Notes: generated from the sequence alone by a model not told the origin. Positions 27,040-36,878 are shown, counted from the first letter of the stretch. The stretch: 64,000 nucleotides of DNA from Cupriavidus yeoncheonensis (GCF_905397275.1 NZ_CAJPUY010000008.1:62001-126000); one strand, 5' to 3'. Numbers and translations: made by a program.

Positions 27040-28302
27040 TCAGGCCGCGCGCTTCTGGAACAGGTCGTGCAGCACCGGGTAGATCTCGTCCGGGCTGATG
27101 ATGCGTTGCATCGCAAAATGATCGAACAGGCTCTTGACCGTCAGGTACTCTTCCCAGAGATTCTGCGGTTCCTCGGAAGCCACTTCCACATACGCGTAAT
27201 ACTGCACCAGCGGCAGGATCGACTCGCGCAACAGGCGTCCGCACAACTCGGAGTCACCGGCCCAGTTGTCACCGTCGGATGCCTGCGCGCAGTAGATGTT
27301 CCATTGGCTGGGCGGGTAGCGGTCATGGATGACCTCGACCATCAGCTTCAGCGCGCTGGACACCACGGTACCACCGGACTCGCGCGAATGGAAGAAATCC
27401 TCCTCTTCCACCTCTTTGGCCACGGTGTGATGGCGGATGAACACCACGTCGATGCGCTCGTAGTTGCGCTTGAGGAACAGGTACAGCAGCATGAAGAAGC
27501 GCTTGGCGAGATCCTTCCTGCTCTCGTCCATCGACCCGGAGACGTCCATCAGGCAGAACATCACCGCCTGTGCCTGGGGCCGCTTCTTGAGTACGCGATT
27601 GTTGTAGCGCAGGTCGAGCTTCTCGATGAACGGCACGCGATCGATGCACGCGCGCAGGTGCCGCATCTCCTTCATCAGCTCCAGCGCGGTCTCCGCGTAG
27701 GGACCGTCCTTCTCCAGCGCTTCGTTGTAGGCCGCTTCCAGTTCGCGCAGGCGCTTCTGGTATGGGCTGGACAGCGCGATGCGCCGGCCGATCGAACTGC
27801 GCATGGTGCGCAGGATCGACAGGTTGGAAGGCGTGCCGTCAATGGAGTAGCCGGCGCGCACCTTGCGGACTTCCGCGATCTTGGCCAGGTGGCGCTTGGC
27901 CAGGTCCGGCAGCGCCATGTCCTCGAAGAAGAAATTCAGGAAGTCCTCGCGCGACAGCGTGAAGACGAAGTCGTCCTCGCCCTCGCCGCTGTCGCTGGCG
28001 CGCGAGCCGCTTCCACCGCCGCCCTGCTGCTGGCGGTCGAATGAATCCCCCCGGACGAACTTCTTGTTGCCGGGATGGATCCATTCACGCCGCCCGCCCG
28101 GGCCGTGATGAAAGATCGGCTCGGAGATGTCCTTGACCGGGATGGACACCTGCCCGCTCTGCTCGATGTCCATGATCTTCCGGCCGGACACCGCCTTTGC
28201 GACCGCCTGGCGTATCTGCTCGCGATAGCGCTTGATAAAGCGCTGCTTGTTGACGGCACTCTTGTTGCCGCTGTTCTCACGCCTGTCAATGACCGTGGCC
28301 AT
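27040..28302 (-). CDS. YeaH/YhbH family (DUF444) VWA-domain protein
   Basis: A 420-aa protein of the DUF444 family, partner of PrkA. The N-terminal half is charged and contains a Gly-rich linker (about 93-107). The C-terminal half has a von Willebrand factor A-like domain with the metal-ion-dependent adhesion motif DVSGSM at 253-258. Its role in the PrkA pathway is not settled; it is needed with YeaG for nitrogen-starvation and stationary-phase phenotypes in enterobacteria. It follows prkA by 37 bases. Confidence 0.92.
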   Translation of the reverse strand: MATVIDRRENSGNKSAVNKQRFIKRYREQIRQAVAKAVSGRKIMDIEQSGQVSIPVKDISEPIFHHGPGGRREWIHPGNKKFVRGDSFDRQQQGGGGSGSRASDSGEGEDDFVFTLSREDFLNFFFEDMALPDLAKRHLAKIAEVRKVRAGYSIDGTPSNLSILRTMRSSIGRRIALSSPYQKRLRELEAAYNEALEKDGPYAETALELMKEMRHLRACIDRVPFIEKLDLRYNNRVLKKRPQAQAVMFCLMDVSGSMDESRKDLAKRFFMLLYLFLKRNYERIDVVFIRHHTVAKEVEEEDFFHSRESGGTVVSSALKLMVEVIHDRYPPSQWNIYCAQASDGDNWAGDSELCGRLLRESILPLVQYYAYVEVASEEPQNLWEEYLTVKSLFDHFAMQRIISPDEIYPVLHDLFQKRAA

Positions 28303-28339
28303 GTATTTGCCCTCGACGAGAGGCCTGGTTCAGGCGCCG

Positions 28340-30262
28340 TTACGATGATTTTCTTACGCGCAGATACCACTCCACCAGCAGTCGGACTTGCTTTGGCGTA
28401 TACCCCTTCTCGACCATGCGGTTGACGAAGTTCTCGTGCTTGTCCTGGTCTTCGCGCGAAGACTTGGCGTTGAACGAGATGACCGGCAGGAGATCCTCTG
28501 TGGTGGAAAACATGCGCTTCTCGATCACCATCCTGAGCTTCTCGTAGCTGGTCCAGACCGGGTTCTTGCCACCGTGGTTGGCCCTGGCGCGCAGCACGAA
28601 ATTGACGATCTCGTTGCGGAAGTCCTTCGGGTTCGAGATGCCCGCGGGTTTTTCCACTTTTTCCAGTTCGTCGTTCAGCGCGTTGCGATCAAGGATTTCA
28701 CCGGTATTCGGATCGCGGTACTCCTGGTCCTGGATCCACAGGTCGGCGAACACCACGTAGCGGTCGAAGATGTTCTGCCCGTACTCGGAATACGACTCCA
28801 GGTACGCCGTCTGGATCTCCTTGCCGATGAACTCCACGTACGGCGTGGTCAGGTACTCCTTGATAAAGGACAGCAGCTTCGCTTCCTGTTCCGGCGGGAA
28901 CTGTTCACGCTCGATCTGCTGTTCGAGCACGTACAGCAAGTGGACCGGGTTGGCCGCGACCTCGGTGTTGTCGAAGTTGAACACCTTGGACAGGACCTTG
29001 AACGCAAAGCGCGTCGACAGGCCGTTCATGCCCTCGTCCACGCCGGCATAGTCGCGATACTCCTGGTACGACTTCGCCTTCGGATCGACGTCCTTCAGGC
29101 TTTCGCCGTCATAGACCCGCATCTTGGAGAAGATGTTGGAGTTCTCGGGCTCCTTGATCCGCGTGAGCACCGCGAACTGCGCCATCATCTTGAGCGTGCT
29201 GGGCGCATTCGGCGCCGCCGACAGCGAACTGCTGCGCAGCAGCTTGTCGTAGATCTTCACCTCTTCCGACACCCGCAGGCAATACGGCACCTTGACGATG
29301 TAGATACGGTCGAGGAAAGCCTCGTTGTTCTTGTCCTGCTTGAACGTCTGCCACTCGGCCTCGTTCGAGTGCGCCAGAATGATGCCGTCGAACGGGATCG
29401 CGCCAAAGCCCTCGGTGCCCTTGTAGTTGCCTTCCTGCGTGGCAGTCAGCATCGGGTGCAGGACCTTGATCGGCGCCTTGAACATCTCGACGAACTCGAG
29501 CAGGCCGCGGTTGGCCAGGCACAAGCCGCCGGAATACGAGTAGGCGTCAGGATCGTCCTGCGGGAAATCCTCGAGCTTGCGGATATCCACCTTGCCGACG
29601 AGCGAGGAAATGTCCTGATTGTTCTCGTCGCCAGGTTCCGTCTTGGAGATCGCGATCTGCGACAGCACCGACGGGCGCAGCTTGACCACGCGGAACTGCG
29701 TGATGTCACCGTTGAACTCGTGCAGGCGCTTCACCGCCCACGGCGATGGAATCGTGCTCAGGTAGCGGACCGGGATGCCATAGTCCTCCTCCAGGATCTT
29801 GCCGTCTTCCTCGGGCGAGAACAGGCCGAGCGGAGATTCATGGATAGGCGAACCCTTCAGCGCATAGATGGGCACCTCTTCCATCAGCGCCTTCAGCTTC
29901 TCTGCCAGCGAGGACTTGCCGCCGCCAGGAGGCCCGAGCAGATACAGGATCTGCTTGCGTTCTTCCAGCCCTTGGGCGGCATGCTTGAAGAAGGAAACGA
30001 TCTGCTCGATCGTGTCCTCCATGCCGTAGAAGTCGCGGAAAGCCGGATAAACCCGGATCACCTTGTTGAAGAACAGCCTGGACAGGCGCGGATCATGGTG
30101 CGTGTCCACCAGTTCCGGCTGGCCGATCGCGGCGAGCATGCGCTCCGCCGCAGTCGCATAGGCGGTCGGATCCTTCTTGCAGATCTCCAGGTACTCCTGG
30201 ATGCTGTATTCCTCTTCCTTGCGAGCTTCGAAACGCGTAGCGTAATGGCCGAAAATGTCCAT
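28340..30262 (-). CDS. prkA: PrkA family serine protein kinase (YeaG-like)
   Basis: A 640-aa protein with an AAA+ N-terminal domain: Walker A GPPGGGKS at 110-117, then a long insertion and a C-terminal kinase-like domain, the layout of PrkA/YeaG. Members respond to nutrient stress and, in some bacteria, act as ATP-dependent proteases or kinases. It heads the prkA-yeaH-spoVR operon, one of the most conserved gene trios in proteobacteria. It stands between unrelated catabolic modules here. The gene order and full lengths make the identification firm; the substrate in this organism is unknown. Confidence 0.95.
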   Translation of the reverse strand: MDIFGHYATRFEARKEEEYSIQEYLEICKKDPTAYATAAERMLAAIGQPELVDTHHDPRLSRLFFNKVIRVYPAFRDFYGMEDTIEQIVSFFKHAAQGLEERKQILYLLGPPGGGKSSLAEKLKALMEEVPIYALKGSPIHESPLGLFSPEEDGKILEEDYGIPVRYLSTIPSPWAVKRLHEFNGDITQFRVVKLRPSVLSQIAISKTEPGDENNQDISSLVGKVDIRKLEDFPQDDPDAYSYSGGLCLANRGLLEFVEMFKAPIKVLHPMLTATQEGNYKGTEGFGAIPFDGIILAHSNEAEWQTFKQDKNNEAFLDRIYIVKVPYCLRVSEEVKIYDKLLRSSSLSAAPNAPSTLKMMAQFAVLTRIKEPENSNIFSKMRVYDGESLKDVDPKAKSYQEYRDYAGVDEGMNGLSTRFAFKVLSKVFNFDNTEVAANPVHLLYVLEQQIEREQFPPEQEAKLLSFIKEYLTTPYVEFIGKEIQTAYLESYSEYGQNIFDRYVVFADLWIQDQEYRDPNTGEILDRNALNDELEKVEKPAGISNPKDFRNEIVNFVLRARANHGGKNPVWTSYEKLRMVIEKRMFSTTEDLLPVISFNAKSSREDQDKHENFVNRMVEKGYTPKQVRLLVEWYLRVRKSS

Positions 30263-30578
30263 ACCTCACTCCCGTCAGAGTCCCCGTCCGAGGCGAAGGC
30301 ACTGCTGCTCCCCTGAGGCTTCGCGCCAGCTTTCGCGGTACACCACCCCGGCTTGGCGACCTGGTCATGTTGCGAAGTCTTTACTTCATCATAGTCAAAT
30401 AACGGCGAGGGTGGAGCTTGAGTTGACGATTCGCGTGCCTGTGCGCAACGGCATTTCAGCCCTGCAAACACCACATTTGAACCAGTGCCCCTCCCCGCGC
30501 GCGACGGGCCATTGACTATGCTCGTGACAAACCTTACACCTTTCCGCCCCAATCTGCACAGCAGGTTTTGTAACGATG
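30263..30578. other. Promoter region of the prkA operon
   Basis: About 315 bases upstream of prkA without a supported gene. A locally AT-rich segment at 30375-30405 contains, on the minus strand, TATGAT (30388-30393) as a possible -10 element with no good -35, which might suit a stationary-phase sigma factor. No palindromic operator or clear sigma-54 site was found by eye. Confidence 0.35.
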
Positions 30579-30616
30579 AAACAAAAAGGCCGGCGCTTTC
30601 GCCGGCCTTTTTGTTT
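30579..30616. terminator. Strong bidirectional terminator
   Basis: A perfect 16-bp inverted repeat AAACAAAAAGGCCGGC/GCCGGCCTTTTTGTTT with a six-base loop. The A/T arms give a U-tract on either strand. It terminates the minus-strand catabolic operon that ends with the acyl-CoA dehydrogenase and would also stop any plus-strand transcription entering that operon. Confidence 0.9.
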
Positions 30617-30664
30617 CGAATTCCGCGACCTGCATCAGCACACGCGGACTGCTGATGACAACGC

Positions 30665-31858
30665 TCAGAGCGTGCGCGCCACCAGTTCCTTCATGATCTC
30701 GTTCGAGCCGCCGTAGATCTTGCCGACACGCGCGTTGGCGTACATTCGCGCGATCGGGTATTCGAGCATGTAGCCGTAGCCGCCGTGCAACTGCAGGCAC
30801 TCGTCGATGATTTCGCAGTTGCGCTGCGTGCACCACCACTTGGCCATCGCCGCCGTCGCGACGTCGAGCCGGCCCTCCATCAGCCGCACCATGCAGTCGT
30901 TCACGAAGGTGGCGGCAATGGTCGCGTTGGTCTTGCACTCGGCCAGCGTGAAGCGCGTGTTCTGCAGGTCGAGCAGCGGCTGCCCGAACACCTTGCGCTC
31001 GCGCACGTATTCGGTCGTCAGTTCGATTGCGCGCTGCATGCTCGCCACGGAGCCAAGGGCGATGATCATCCGCTCCTGTGGCAGCTGCTGCATGAGCTGG
31101 TAAAAGCCCTGGCCTTCCTGCACGCCCAGCAGGTTCTCGCACGGCACGAGCACGTCGTCGAAGAACAGCTCGGCGGTGTCCTGGCCCTTCTGTCCGATCT
31201 TCTCCAGGATGCGGCCGCGGCGGAACCCGGGCAGGTCCCGGGTTTCCACCATGATCAGCGATACCCCGCGCGAACCGGCTTCCGGATCGGTCTTGGCAAC
31301 CAGGCAGACCAGGTCGGCGTGATACCCGTTGGTAATGAAGGTCTTGGCACCGTTGATGCGATAGCAGTCCCCGTTTTCGGTCTTCTCGCGCACCGCGCGG
31401 GTGCGGATCGATTTCAGGTCGGAGCCGGCGCCCGGTTCCGACATGGCGATGGCCGCCACCATTTCGCCGCTGGCCATCAGCGGCAGCCATTTCTCCTTCT
31501 GCGCCTGGGTGCCGTAGTTCAGCAGGTAGTGCGCCACGATGCCGCTGTGCACGTTGTTGCCCAGGCTGGTACAGATGCCGCGGGCCATTTCCTGCGTGAT
31601 GACGGCCTCGTGGGCGAAGTTGCCGCCACCGCCGCCAAACTCCTCGGGAATGCTCGCGCAGAGCAGGCCGATCTGGCCGGCACGGCGCCAGACCTCGCGG
31701 TCGATGTAGCCCTGTTCAGCCCAGCGCGACTCGTTCGGGGCCAGTTCGCGCTCGACAAAGCGCCGCACCGTGTCCCGGAACAGGATCAGGTCTTCGGTCA
31801 TCCAGGGTGCCTCGGTCGAGGTGGCGGCGGCGGCGGCGTTCAGTTCGGGAGATCCCAT
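30665..31858 (-). CDS. Acyl-CoA dehydrogenase
   Basis: A 397-aa full-length acyl-CoA dehydrogenase. The FAD/substrate segment AMSEPGAGSDLKSI, the QLHGGYGYMLEYPIAR region and the C-terminal KIYGGSNEIMKEL, with a Glu in the catalytic-base position, are all visible. It should oxidise an acyl-CoA to the 2-enoyl-CoA and pass electrons to ETF. It is the last gene of a five-gene minus-strand operon with an enoyl-CoA hydratase, two Bug receptors and a ligase, which together give uptake, CoA activation and two beta-oxidation steps. Substrate unknown. Confidence 0.93.
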   Translation of the reverse strand: MGSPELNAAAAATSTEAPWMTEDLILFRDTVRRFVERELAPNESRWAEQGYIDREVWRRAGQIGLLCASIPEEFGGGGGNFAHEAVITQEMARGICTSLGNNVHSGIVAHYLLNYGTQAQKEKWLPLMASGEMVAAIAMSEPGAGSDLKSIRTRAVREKTENGDCYRINGAKTFITNGYHADLVCLVAKTDPEAGSRGVSLIMVETRDLPGFRRGRILEKIGQKGQDTAELFFDDVLVPCENLLGVQEGQGFYQLMQQLPQERMIIALGSVASMQRAIELTTEYVRERKVFGQPLLDLQNTRFTLAECKTNATIAATFVNDCMVRLMEGRLDVATAAMAKWWCTQRNCEIIDECLQLHGGYGYMLEYPIARMYANARVGKIYGGSNEIMKELVARTL

Positions 31859-32016
31859 GATGTGTATCGACTTCGAAATGCCAGTGAGGGAAAGATAGGC
31901 AGCCGGTCATGCCCGCTGCCATGCCTATATAGATAGAAGCAGGCGTATTTCGCGTTGAAGGCCCCAAGGCATGCGGCACCGCAGCATGCCGGGCCGCCGG
32001 ATGACTCCGGCGGTCC

Positions 32017-32796
32017 TCAGTCAGGCCAGCGATAGCGCGGCGGCTGCTTGGATAGGAAGCGGTTGGCGGCTTCCTGGCGGTACTCCGTTGCGAAGGCAAT
32101 GCCCTGTCCGTCCGCTTCCATGGCCAGCATGCTGTGCAGGTCCTGGTTCAGCGAGGCATTGAGCGCCTTCTTGGTCAGCGCCACCGCCACCGGCGATGCC
32201 TCGGTGAACGCGCGGGCCATCGAGCGCGCGCGCTCCTGCAGGCTGTCTGCCGGCACGATCTCCATGACGATGCCCTGCTCCCGGGCGGCCTCGGCATCGA
32301 GTTCGCGCATCGAGAACATCAGCGCCTTGGCGCGCTGGAGTCCGATCATGCGCGGCAATGTGTAGAACACACCACAGTCGGGAATCAGGCCCAGGCGCAG
32401 GAAGGGCAGCGCGAACCGGGCACGCGGCGTGGCCAGGATGATATCGGCGGTCAGCGCCAGGCTGAAGCCGGCGCCGAACGCGGCCCCGTCCACCGCGGCG
32501 ATCACGGGAATCTCCAGCTGGATCAGTGCCTCCAGCCACGGATGGATGTTGTTCAGCCGCTGGCGCCCTTGCGCCGCCGTGAACTCGCCCTGCATGGAAC
32601 TGATATCGCCGCCCGAGCAGAAGTCGGTGCCGGCGCCGGTCAGGATCAGCGCGCGCACGCTGGTGTCTTGACGCAACTGGTGAATCACATCTCCGATTTC
32701 GCGGCGCATGACGCCGTTGAGCGCATTCTTGCGGGCCGGGTAATCGAGCGTGAGGGTGGCAATGCCGTCTTCCACGGCATAGCGAATCGTTTCCAT
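32017..32796 (-). CDS. Enoyl-CoA hydratase/isomerase (crotonase family, PaaG-like site)
   Basis: A 259-aa crotonase-fold enzyme. The first oxyanion-hole region GTDFCSGGDISSMQ and the second AVDGAAFGAGFSLAL are present. The catalytic position reads LGLIPDCG, with Asp in place of the Glu of typical hydratases, as in PaaG-type 1,2-epoxyphenylacetyl-CoA/enoyl-CoA isomerases. It may therefore shift a double bond rather than add water. The ATG has GGAG six bases upstream. It sits between the Bug receptor and the acyl-CoA dehydrogenase in the operon. Confidence 0.88.
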   Translation of the reverse strand: METIRYAVEDGIATLTLDYPARKNALNGVMRREIGDVIHQLRQDTSVRALILTGAGTDFCSGGDISSMQGEFTAAQGRQRLNNIHPWLEALIQLEIPVIAAVDGAAFGAGFSLALTADIILATPRARFALPFLRLGLIPDCGVFYTLPRMIGLQRAKALMFSMRELDAEAAREQGIVMEIVPADSLQERARSMARAFTEASPVAVALTKKALNASLNQDLHSMLAMEADGQGIAFATEYRQEAANRFLSKQPPRYRWPD

Positions 32797-32840
32797 TAAT
32801 GACTCCAGGTAATGCCGCGGTTCGGGGCCCGGTGCGGCGA

Positions 32841-33824
32841 TCAGTCCAGCTGGATATGCGCGTCGCGCACGATCTTGGCCCACTTCGGCATGTCGCCCGA
32901 CACCACGCTGGCCAGTTCCTGCGGTGCGGATCCGACCGGCTGCAGCCCCATGCCGGCGAGCTTCTGGCTGATTTCGGGCAGCTTGACGATGCGCGCCACT
33001 TCGCTCGCCAGGCGCGCGGTCACGTCCTTCGGCGTGTTGGCCGGCAGGAAGATCGCGAACCAGCCGCTCGGTTCAAAGCCTTGCAAGCCCTGTTCGGCAA
33101 ACGTCGGCACGTTCGGAATCGCCTTGAAGCGCTGCGTGCCGGTAATGCCCAGGATTCTGAACTTGCCGCTGGTCAGGTACGGATACGCCGAGGTCACGTC
33201 AACGAATGCCGAATCCACCTGGCCGCCTAGCAGGTCGTTGACCAGGGGCGCCGCGCCTTTGTAGGGGATGTGCGCCAGGTCGATGCCGGCCTGCTGGCTG
33301 AACAGTTCCCCGTGCAGGTGCGACGAGGTGCCGTTGCCATACGAGCCGTAGCTGAGCTTGCCCGCCTTGGCCAGCGCGATGAACTCGCGCAGCGAATTGG
33401 CCGGCACGCGGTTGGGCACCACGAACAGGTCGGACGACTTGGCGATCAGCGAGACCGGCGTGAAGTCCTTGTTCACGTCATAGGGCGTGCGCTTGTACAG
33501 GCTTGGCGACTGGATCAGCGCGGTGATGGCCAGCAGCACCGTGTAGCCATCGGGTGCCGCCTTGGCAACGATATCGTTGCCTAGCATGCCGCTGGCGCCC
33601 GGCTTGTTGTCGACCACGACCGCCTGGCCCCAGGCTTCGGCCAGCCGCTGGCCGATCATGCGGCCCACGGTGTCGGTGCCGCCGCCGGCCGGATACGGCA
33701 CGACCAGGCGGATCGGCTTGCCGGGGTAGTTGGGCTGGGCCAGTGCCTGGCCCACGCTGCCCAGCATAGCGGCGCCCGCCAGGGTGCCGGCCTGTGCCAG
33801 CCAGGTTCGTCTGCTGTTGTGCAT
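32841..33824 (-). CDS. Bug-family (TctC-type) periplasmic substrate-binding protein
   Basis: A 327-aa secreted receptor with an Arg-containing signal sequence (NSRRTWLAQAGTLAG, Tat-like but without the full consensus) ending near ALAQ, then PNYPGKPIRLVVPYPAGG. In the middle it has SYGSYGNGTSSHLHGELF, nearly the same as the other Bug receptor of this operon, which suggests a recent duplication. GGAGAGAG precedes the chosen ATG; an upstream in-frame start would abolish the signal peptide. It is placed between the ligase and the enoyl-CoA hydratase genes. Confidence 0.92.
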   Translation of the reverse strand: MHNSRRTWLAQAGTLAGAAMLGSVGQALAQPNYPGKPIRLVVPYPAGGGTDTVGRMIGQRLAEAWGQAVVVDNKPGASGMLGNDIVAKAAPDGYTVLLAITALIQSPSLYKRTPYDVNKDFTPVSLIAKSSDLFVVPNRVPANSLREFIALAKAGKLSYGSYGNGTSSHLHGELFSQQAGIDLAHIPYKGAAPLVNDLLGGQVDSAFVDVTSAYPYLTSGKFRILGITGTQRFKAIPNVPTFAEQGLQGFEPSGWFAIFLPANTPKDVTARLASEVARIVKLPEISQKLAGMGLQPVGSAPQELASVVSGDMPKWAKIVRDAHIQLD

Positions 33825-33873
33825 GATGCTGTCTCTCTCCAAAACTCTGTCTGGCAGGCGGGCCAGGTGGGCC

Positions 33874-35601
33874 CTAGCGGCCCTGCGCACTGGCTTGCGC
33901 CGGGGCCTCCGGCCGCATGGCATCTTCCTGCAGGGCGCGCCACTGGATCTTGCCGGTGGCCGACTTGGGCAGCGCGTCCACGAATTCGACGATGCGCGGC
34001 ACCTTGTAGGCGGCCAGGCGCTCGCGGCACCAGGCCATGATGCGTTCCGGCTCGGCCTCGGGCGTGCCGCGCGACCCGGCGCGCAGCGCCACCACGGCCT
34101 TGACCGTTTCGCCGCGATGGTCGTCGCGCGCCGCGATCACGCAGGCCTCGTGGATGGCCGGGTGGCCGTAGAGCAGGTTCTCCACCTCGGCCGGCCAGAC
34201 CTTGAAGCCGGAGGCGTTGATCATGCGCTTGAGGCGGTCGCGCATGAAGAAGTAGCCCTCCTCGTCCATGAAGCCGAGGTCGCCGGTGCGCAGGAAGCGC
34301 TTGCCGTCGATCTCGATGAAGGACTCTTCGTTGGCCTGCGGGTTGTTCCAGTAGCCCTGCATCACCTGGGCACCGTGGGCGACGATCTCGCCGATCTCGC
34401 CCTGCGGCAGCTCCGCCAGCGTTTCCGGGTCCACCACGCGGGCGTCCACGCCGAAGGTGGCGATGCCCAGGCATTCGCGCTTGGGCTTCTGGCGCGGGTT
34501 GGACAGCAGGAACGACGCGGTCTCGGTCATGCCGTAGGCTTCCACGTACGGCAGGCCAAAGCGTTCCTGCAGCATGTTGGCCACCGCATCGGGCATAGCG
34601 GCCCCGCCGCCGCCCAGGAAGGCCAGGCTGGACAGGTCGCGCCGGGCCACGTCGGGCTGGGCGAAGAAATCGACCAGCATGGCCGGCGGCGCGCCCCAGA
34701 CCGAAACGCGGTAGCGCTCGATCAGGTCGGCGGCCAGTGCACGGTCCCAGCGCGGCATCAGCACCACGGTCGCGCCCAGGTAGATCGGCGAATGCATGCA
34801 GTTCTGCATGCCGAGCAGGTGGAACATCGGCGCCACGGCCAGCACCACCGCTTCCGGCGAGCTGCTGCGCCAGACCTGCGAACCCACCGCGGAACTCATC
34901 ATGGTGCCGTGGGTATGCATGCAACCCTTGGGATTGCCGGTCGTGCCCGAGGTGTAGGCCAGCATGCAAAGCGTGTCGTAGCCGGCCTCGTGCGGGCGCG
35001 GACTCTGGCCGGCATTGCGCGCGGCATCCCAGTCTGCGGGCATGGCGCCGCCCGGTGCCGCATTCAGTGCGGGCGCCGGCTCGCGCAACCAGGCCGGCAC
35101 CTGCAGGCCACCGTCGTCGCGCAGCATGCCTGCGTAGTGGTGGACGATCACGTTGCGCAGCGCCTTGCCGTGCAGCGGCGCGACGCGGTCGTACAGCTCG
35201 CTGCCGCAGAACGCGGCCACGGCGCCGCTGTCGGCGACCACGTGCCCGAGTTCGGCTTCCAGCCACATCGGGTTGGCCGGCACCACCACCGCCTCGGCGC
35301 GCAGGATGGCGTAATAGGCCGCGATGTATTGCGGGCAGTTCTGGCTGAACAGCACTACCCGATCGCCGGGCTGGATGGCGCAGGTGTGCTGCAGATAGCC
35401 CGCCATCCGCTCGACCTCATCCAGCAGCGCCGCGTAGGAAATCGCGGTGCCGAAATACTGGATCGCGGTCTTGTCGGGATAGCGGCGCGCGGCCACCTCC
35501 AGGTTGTAGAACAGGCTGGTACGCGGCACGTGCAGCGTGGCCGGCAAGCCGGCGGGCCAGGCGGGGGAACGGTAAGGCTGGGGGATACTGGCGGACTTCA
35601 T
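33874..35601 (-). CDS. AMP-dependent acyl-CoA synthetase/ligase
   Basis: A 575-aa adenylate-forming ligase with the P-loop YTSGTTGNPKG and a C-terminal catalytic Lys in SATGK. Length is slightly above the 500-550 of typical FadD/4-coumarate ligases because of an N-terminal extension. It is the second gene of the operon, 13 bases after the first Bug receptor. The ATG at 35601 has weak ribosome-binding context, so translation may be coupled to the upstream gene; a TTG start at 35622 is possible but less likely. It should activate the transported acid to a CoA thioester. Confidence 0.9.
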   Translation of the reverse strand: MKSASIPQPYRSPAWPAGLPATLHVPRTSLFYNLEVAARRYPDKTAIQYFGTAISYAALLDEVERMAGYLQHTCAIQPGDRVVLFSQNCPQYIAAYYAILRAEAVVVPANPMWLEAELGHVVADSGAVAAFCGSELYDRVAPLHGKALRNVIVHHYAGMLRDDGGLQVPAWLREPAPALNAAPGGAMPADWDAARNAGQSPRPHEAGYDTLCMLAYTSGTTGNPKGCMHTHGTMMSSAVGSQVWRSSSPEAVVLAVAPMFHLLGMQNCMHSPIYLGATVVLMPRWDRALAADLIERYRVSVWGAPPAMLVDFFAQPDVARRDLSSLAFLGGGGAAMPDAVANMLQERFGLPYVEAYGMTETASFLLSNPRQKPKRECLGIATFGVDARVVDPETLAELPQGEIGEIVAHGAQVMQGYWNNPQANEESFIEIDGKRFLRTGDLGFMDEEGYFFMRDRLKRMINASGFKVWPAEVENLLYGHPAIHEACVIAARDDHRGETVKAVVALRAGSRGTPEAEPERIMAWCRERLAAYKVPRIVEFVDALPKSATGKIQWRALQEDAMRPEAPAQASAQGR

Positions 35602-35614
35602 GTCAGGCAATGGC

Positions 35615-36619
35615 TCAGTCAAGGCGAATGTTGTGGGTACGGATCACCTTGCCCCAGCGCGCATAGTCGGACTGCACGGTCTGGGCAAAGGCATCTGGCG
35701 TGCTGCCGGTCAGGATCACGCCCAGGTCGTTCATGCGGGTACGCACGGCGGGATCGGCCAGCACCTTGTTGACGTCGGCGGAGAACTTCTCGACGATCGC
35801 TCGCGGCGTGGCGGCCGGCAGCAGCAGGCCGAACCAGCCCATCGAATCCATGCCGGCGATGCCGGCTTCCTTGAACGTCGGCACGTCAGGCAGTTGCGGC
35901 GCGCGCGACGGACCGGTCACGGCCAGCGCGCGCAGGCGCCCCGATGCGGAGTGCGGCTTGGCCCCCATCACGGAGATCACCGCGGACGGCACCTGGCCGC
36001 CAAGCAGGTCGTTCAGTTCAGGCGCCTCGCCCTTGTAGGAGACGTGGATCAAGTCGAGCCTGGCGCTCTCGTTGAAGATCTCGCCGTAGAGGTGTCCGCT
36101 CGAGCCGGTGCCGTACGAGCCGTAGGAGTACTGCTTGGGCCTGGCGCGCACCAGCGAGATGAACTCCTTCAGACTGGTGGCTGGCACGGCGCTGTTGATG
36201 GCGAACACCAGATTCGTGGTGCCAAGCTCGGACACCGGGGCGAAATCCTTGACGGGATCAAACGGAGCCTTGGCATAGAGGCTCGGCGCCTGCACGAGCG
36301 TCGTAATGGTCAGCAGCGCGGTGTAGCCATCCGGTTCGGCGCGGGCCACCACTTCGGAGCCGATCATGCTGCTGGCGCCAGGGCGGTTCTCCACCACCAC
36401 CGAGCGTTTCCAGGCCTTGCCCAGGCCGTCGGCAACCGCTCGCGCCAGCACGTCGGTCGCACCGCCGGCCGGATACGGCACCACCAGACGCACGGTCTTC
36501 GACGGGAACGCCCCTTGCGCCATCGCGGCGCCGGCGCCGAGCAGGCCGGTCACGATACCGCCCGTGGCCAGAGCCGCGGCGCCCAGACGCTGCCATGCAC
36601 TACGACGATCTGCCTGCAT
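35615..36619 (-). CDS. Bug-family (TctC-type) periplasmic substrate-binding protein
   Basis: A 334-aa secreted receptor, first gene of the operon. Signal peptide about residues 1-33 ending in GAAMAQ; mature domain begins with AFPSKTVRLVVPYPAGGATD. The segment SYGSYGTGSSGHLYGEIF is close to that of the second Bug receptor in the same operon. AAGGAG lies eight bases before the ATG. Upstream and divergent is the AraC gene, which may regulate it. Confidence 0.93.
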   Translation of the reverse strand: MQADRRSAWQRLGAAALATGGIVTGLLGAGAAMAQGAFPSKTVRLVVPYPAGGATDVLARAVADGLGKAWKRSVVVENRPGASSMIGSEVVARAEPDGYTALLTITTLVQAPSLYAKAPFDPVKDFAPVSELGTTNLVFAINSAVPATSLKEFISLVRARPKQYSYGSYGTGSSGHLYGEIFNESARLDLIHVSYKGEAPELNDLLGGQVPSAVISVMGAKPHSASGRLRALAVTGPSRAPQLPDVPTFKEAGIAGMDSMGWFGLLLPAATPRAIVEKFSADVNKVLADPAVRTRMNDLGVILTGSTPDAFAQTVQSDYARWGKVIRTHNIRLD

Positions 36620-36878
36620 GTGGTTGTCTCCTTTGTATTTTTTGTTGGCGGGGCCGGGGTTTCTGTCCCCCCTTGCATCCGGCGATCCGGCCCTGTCGGC
36701 GTGCCGGTGGCGGTCCGTTCGGCGCGGACTATTCCACAGCGAAAGAGTGCGCGATGGGGTTGGCCCGGACAATGACCAGACATCCCAAAATCATTGGCCG
36801 AATTGCTCAGATGGAAGGCAGGCTTTGGCAAATCCCGATTGTGCGGCGCCACCCGGGCGCGCTAAGGTCTGACCCAGG

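Noticed and set aside
30355-30550. Sigma-54 promoter for prkA
   Set aside because: A GG-N10-GC spacing can be found on the minus strand, but the flanking bases do not match TGGCAC/TTGC well enough.
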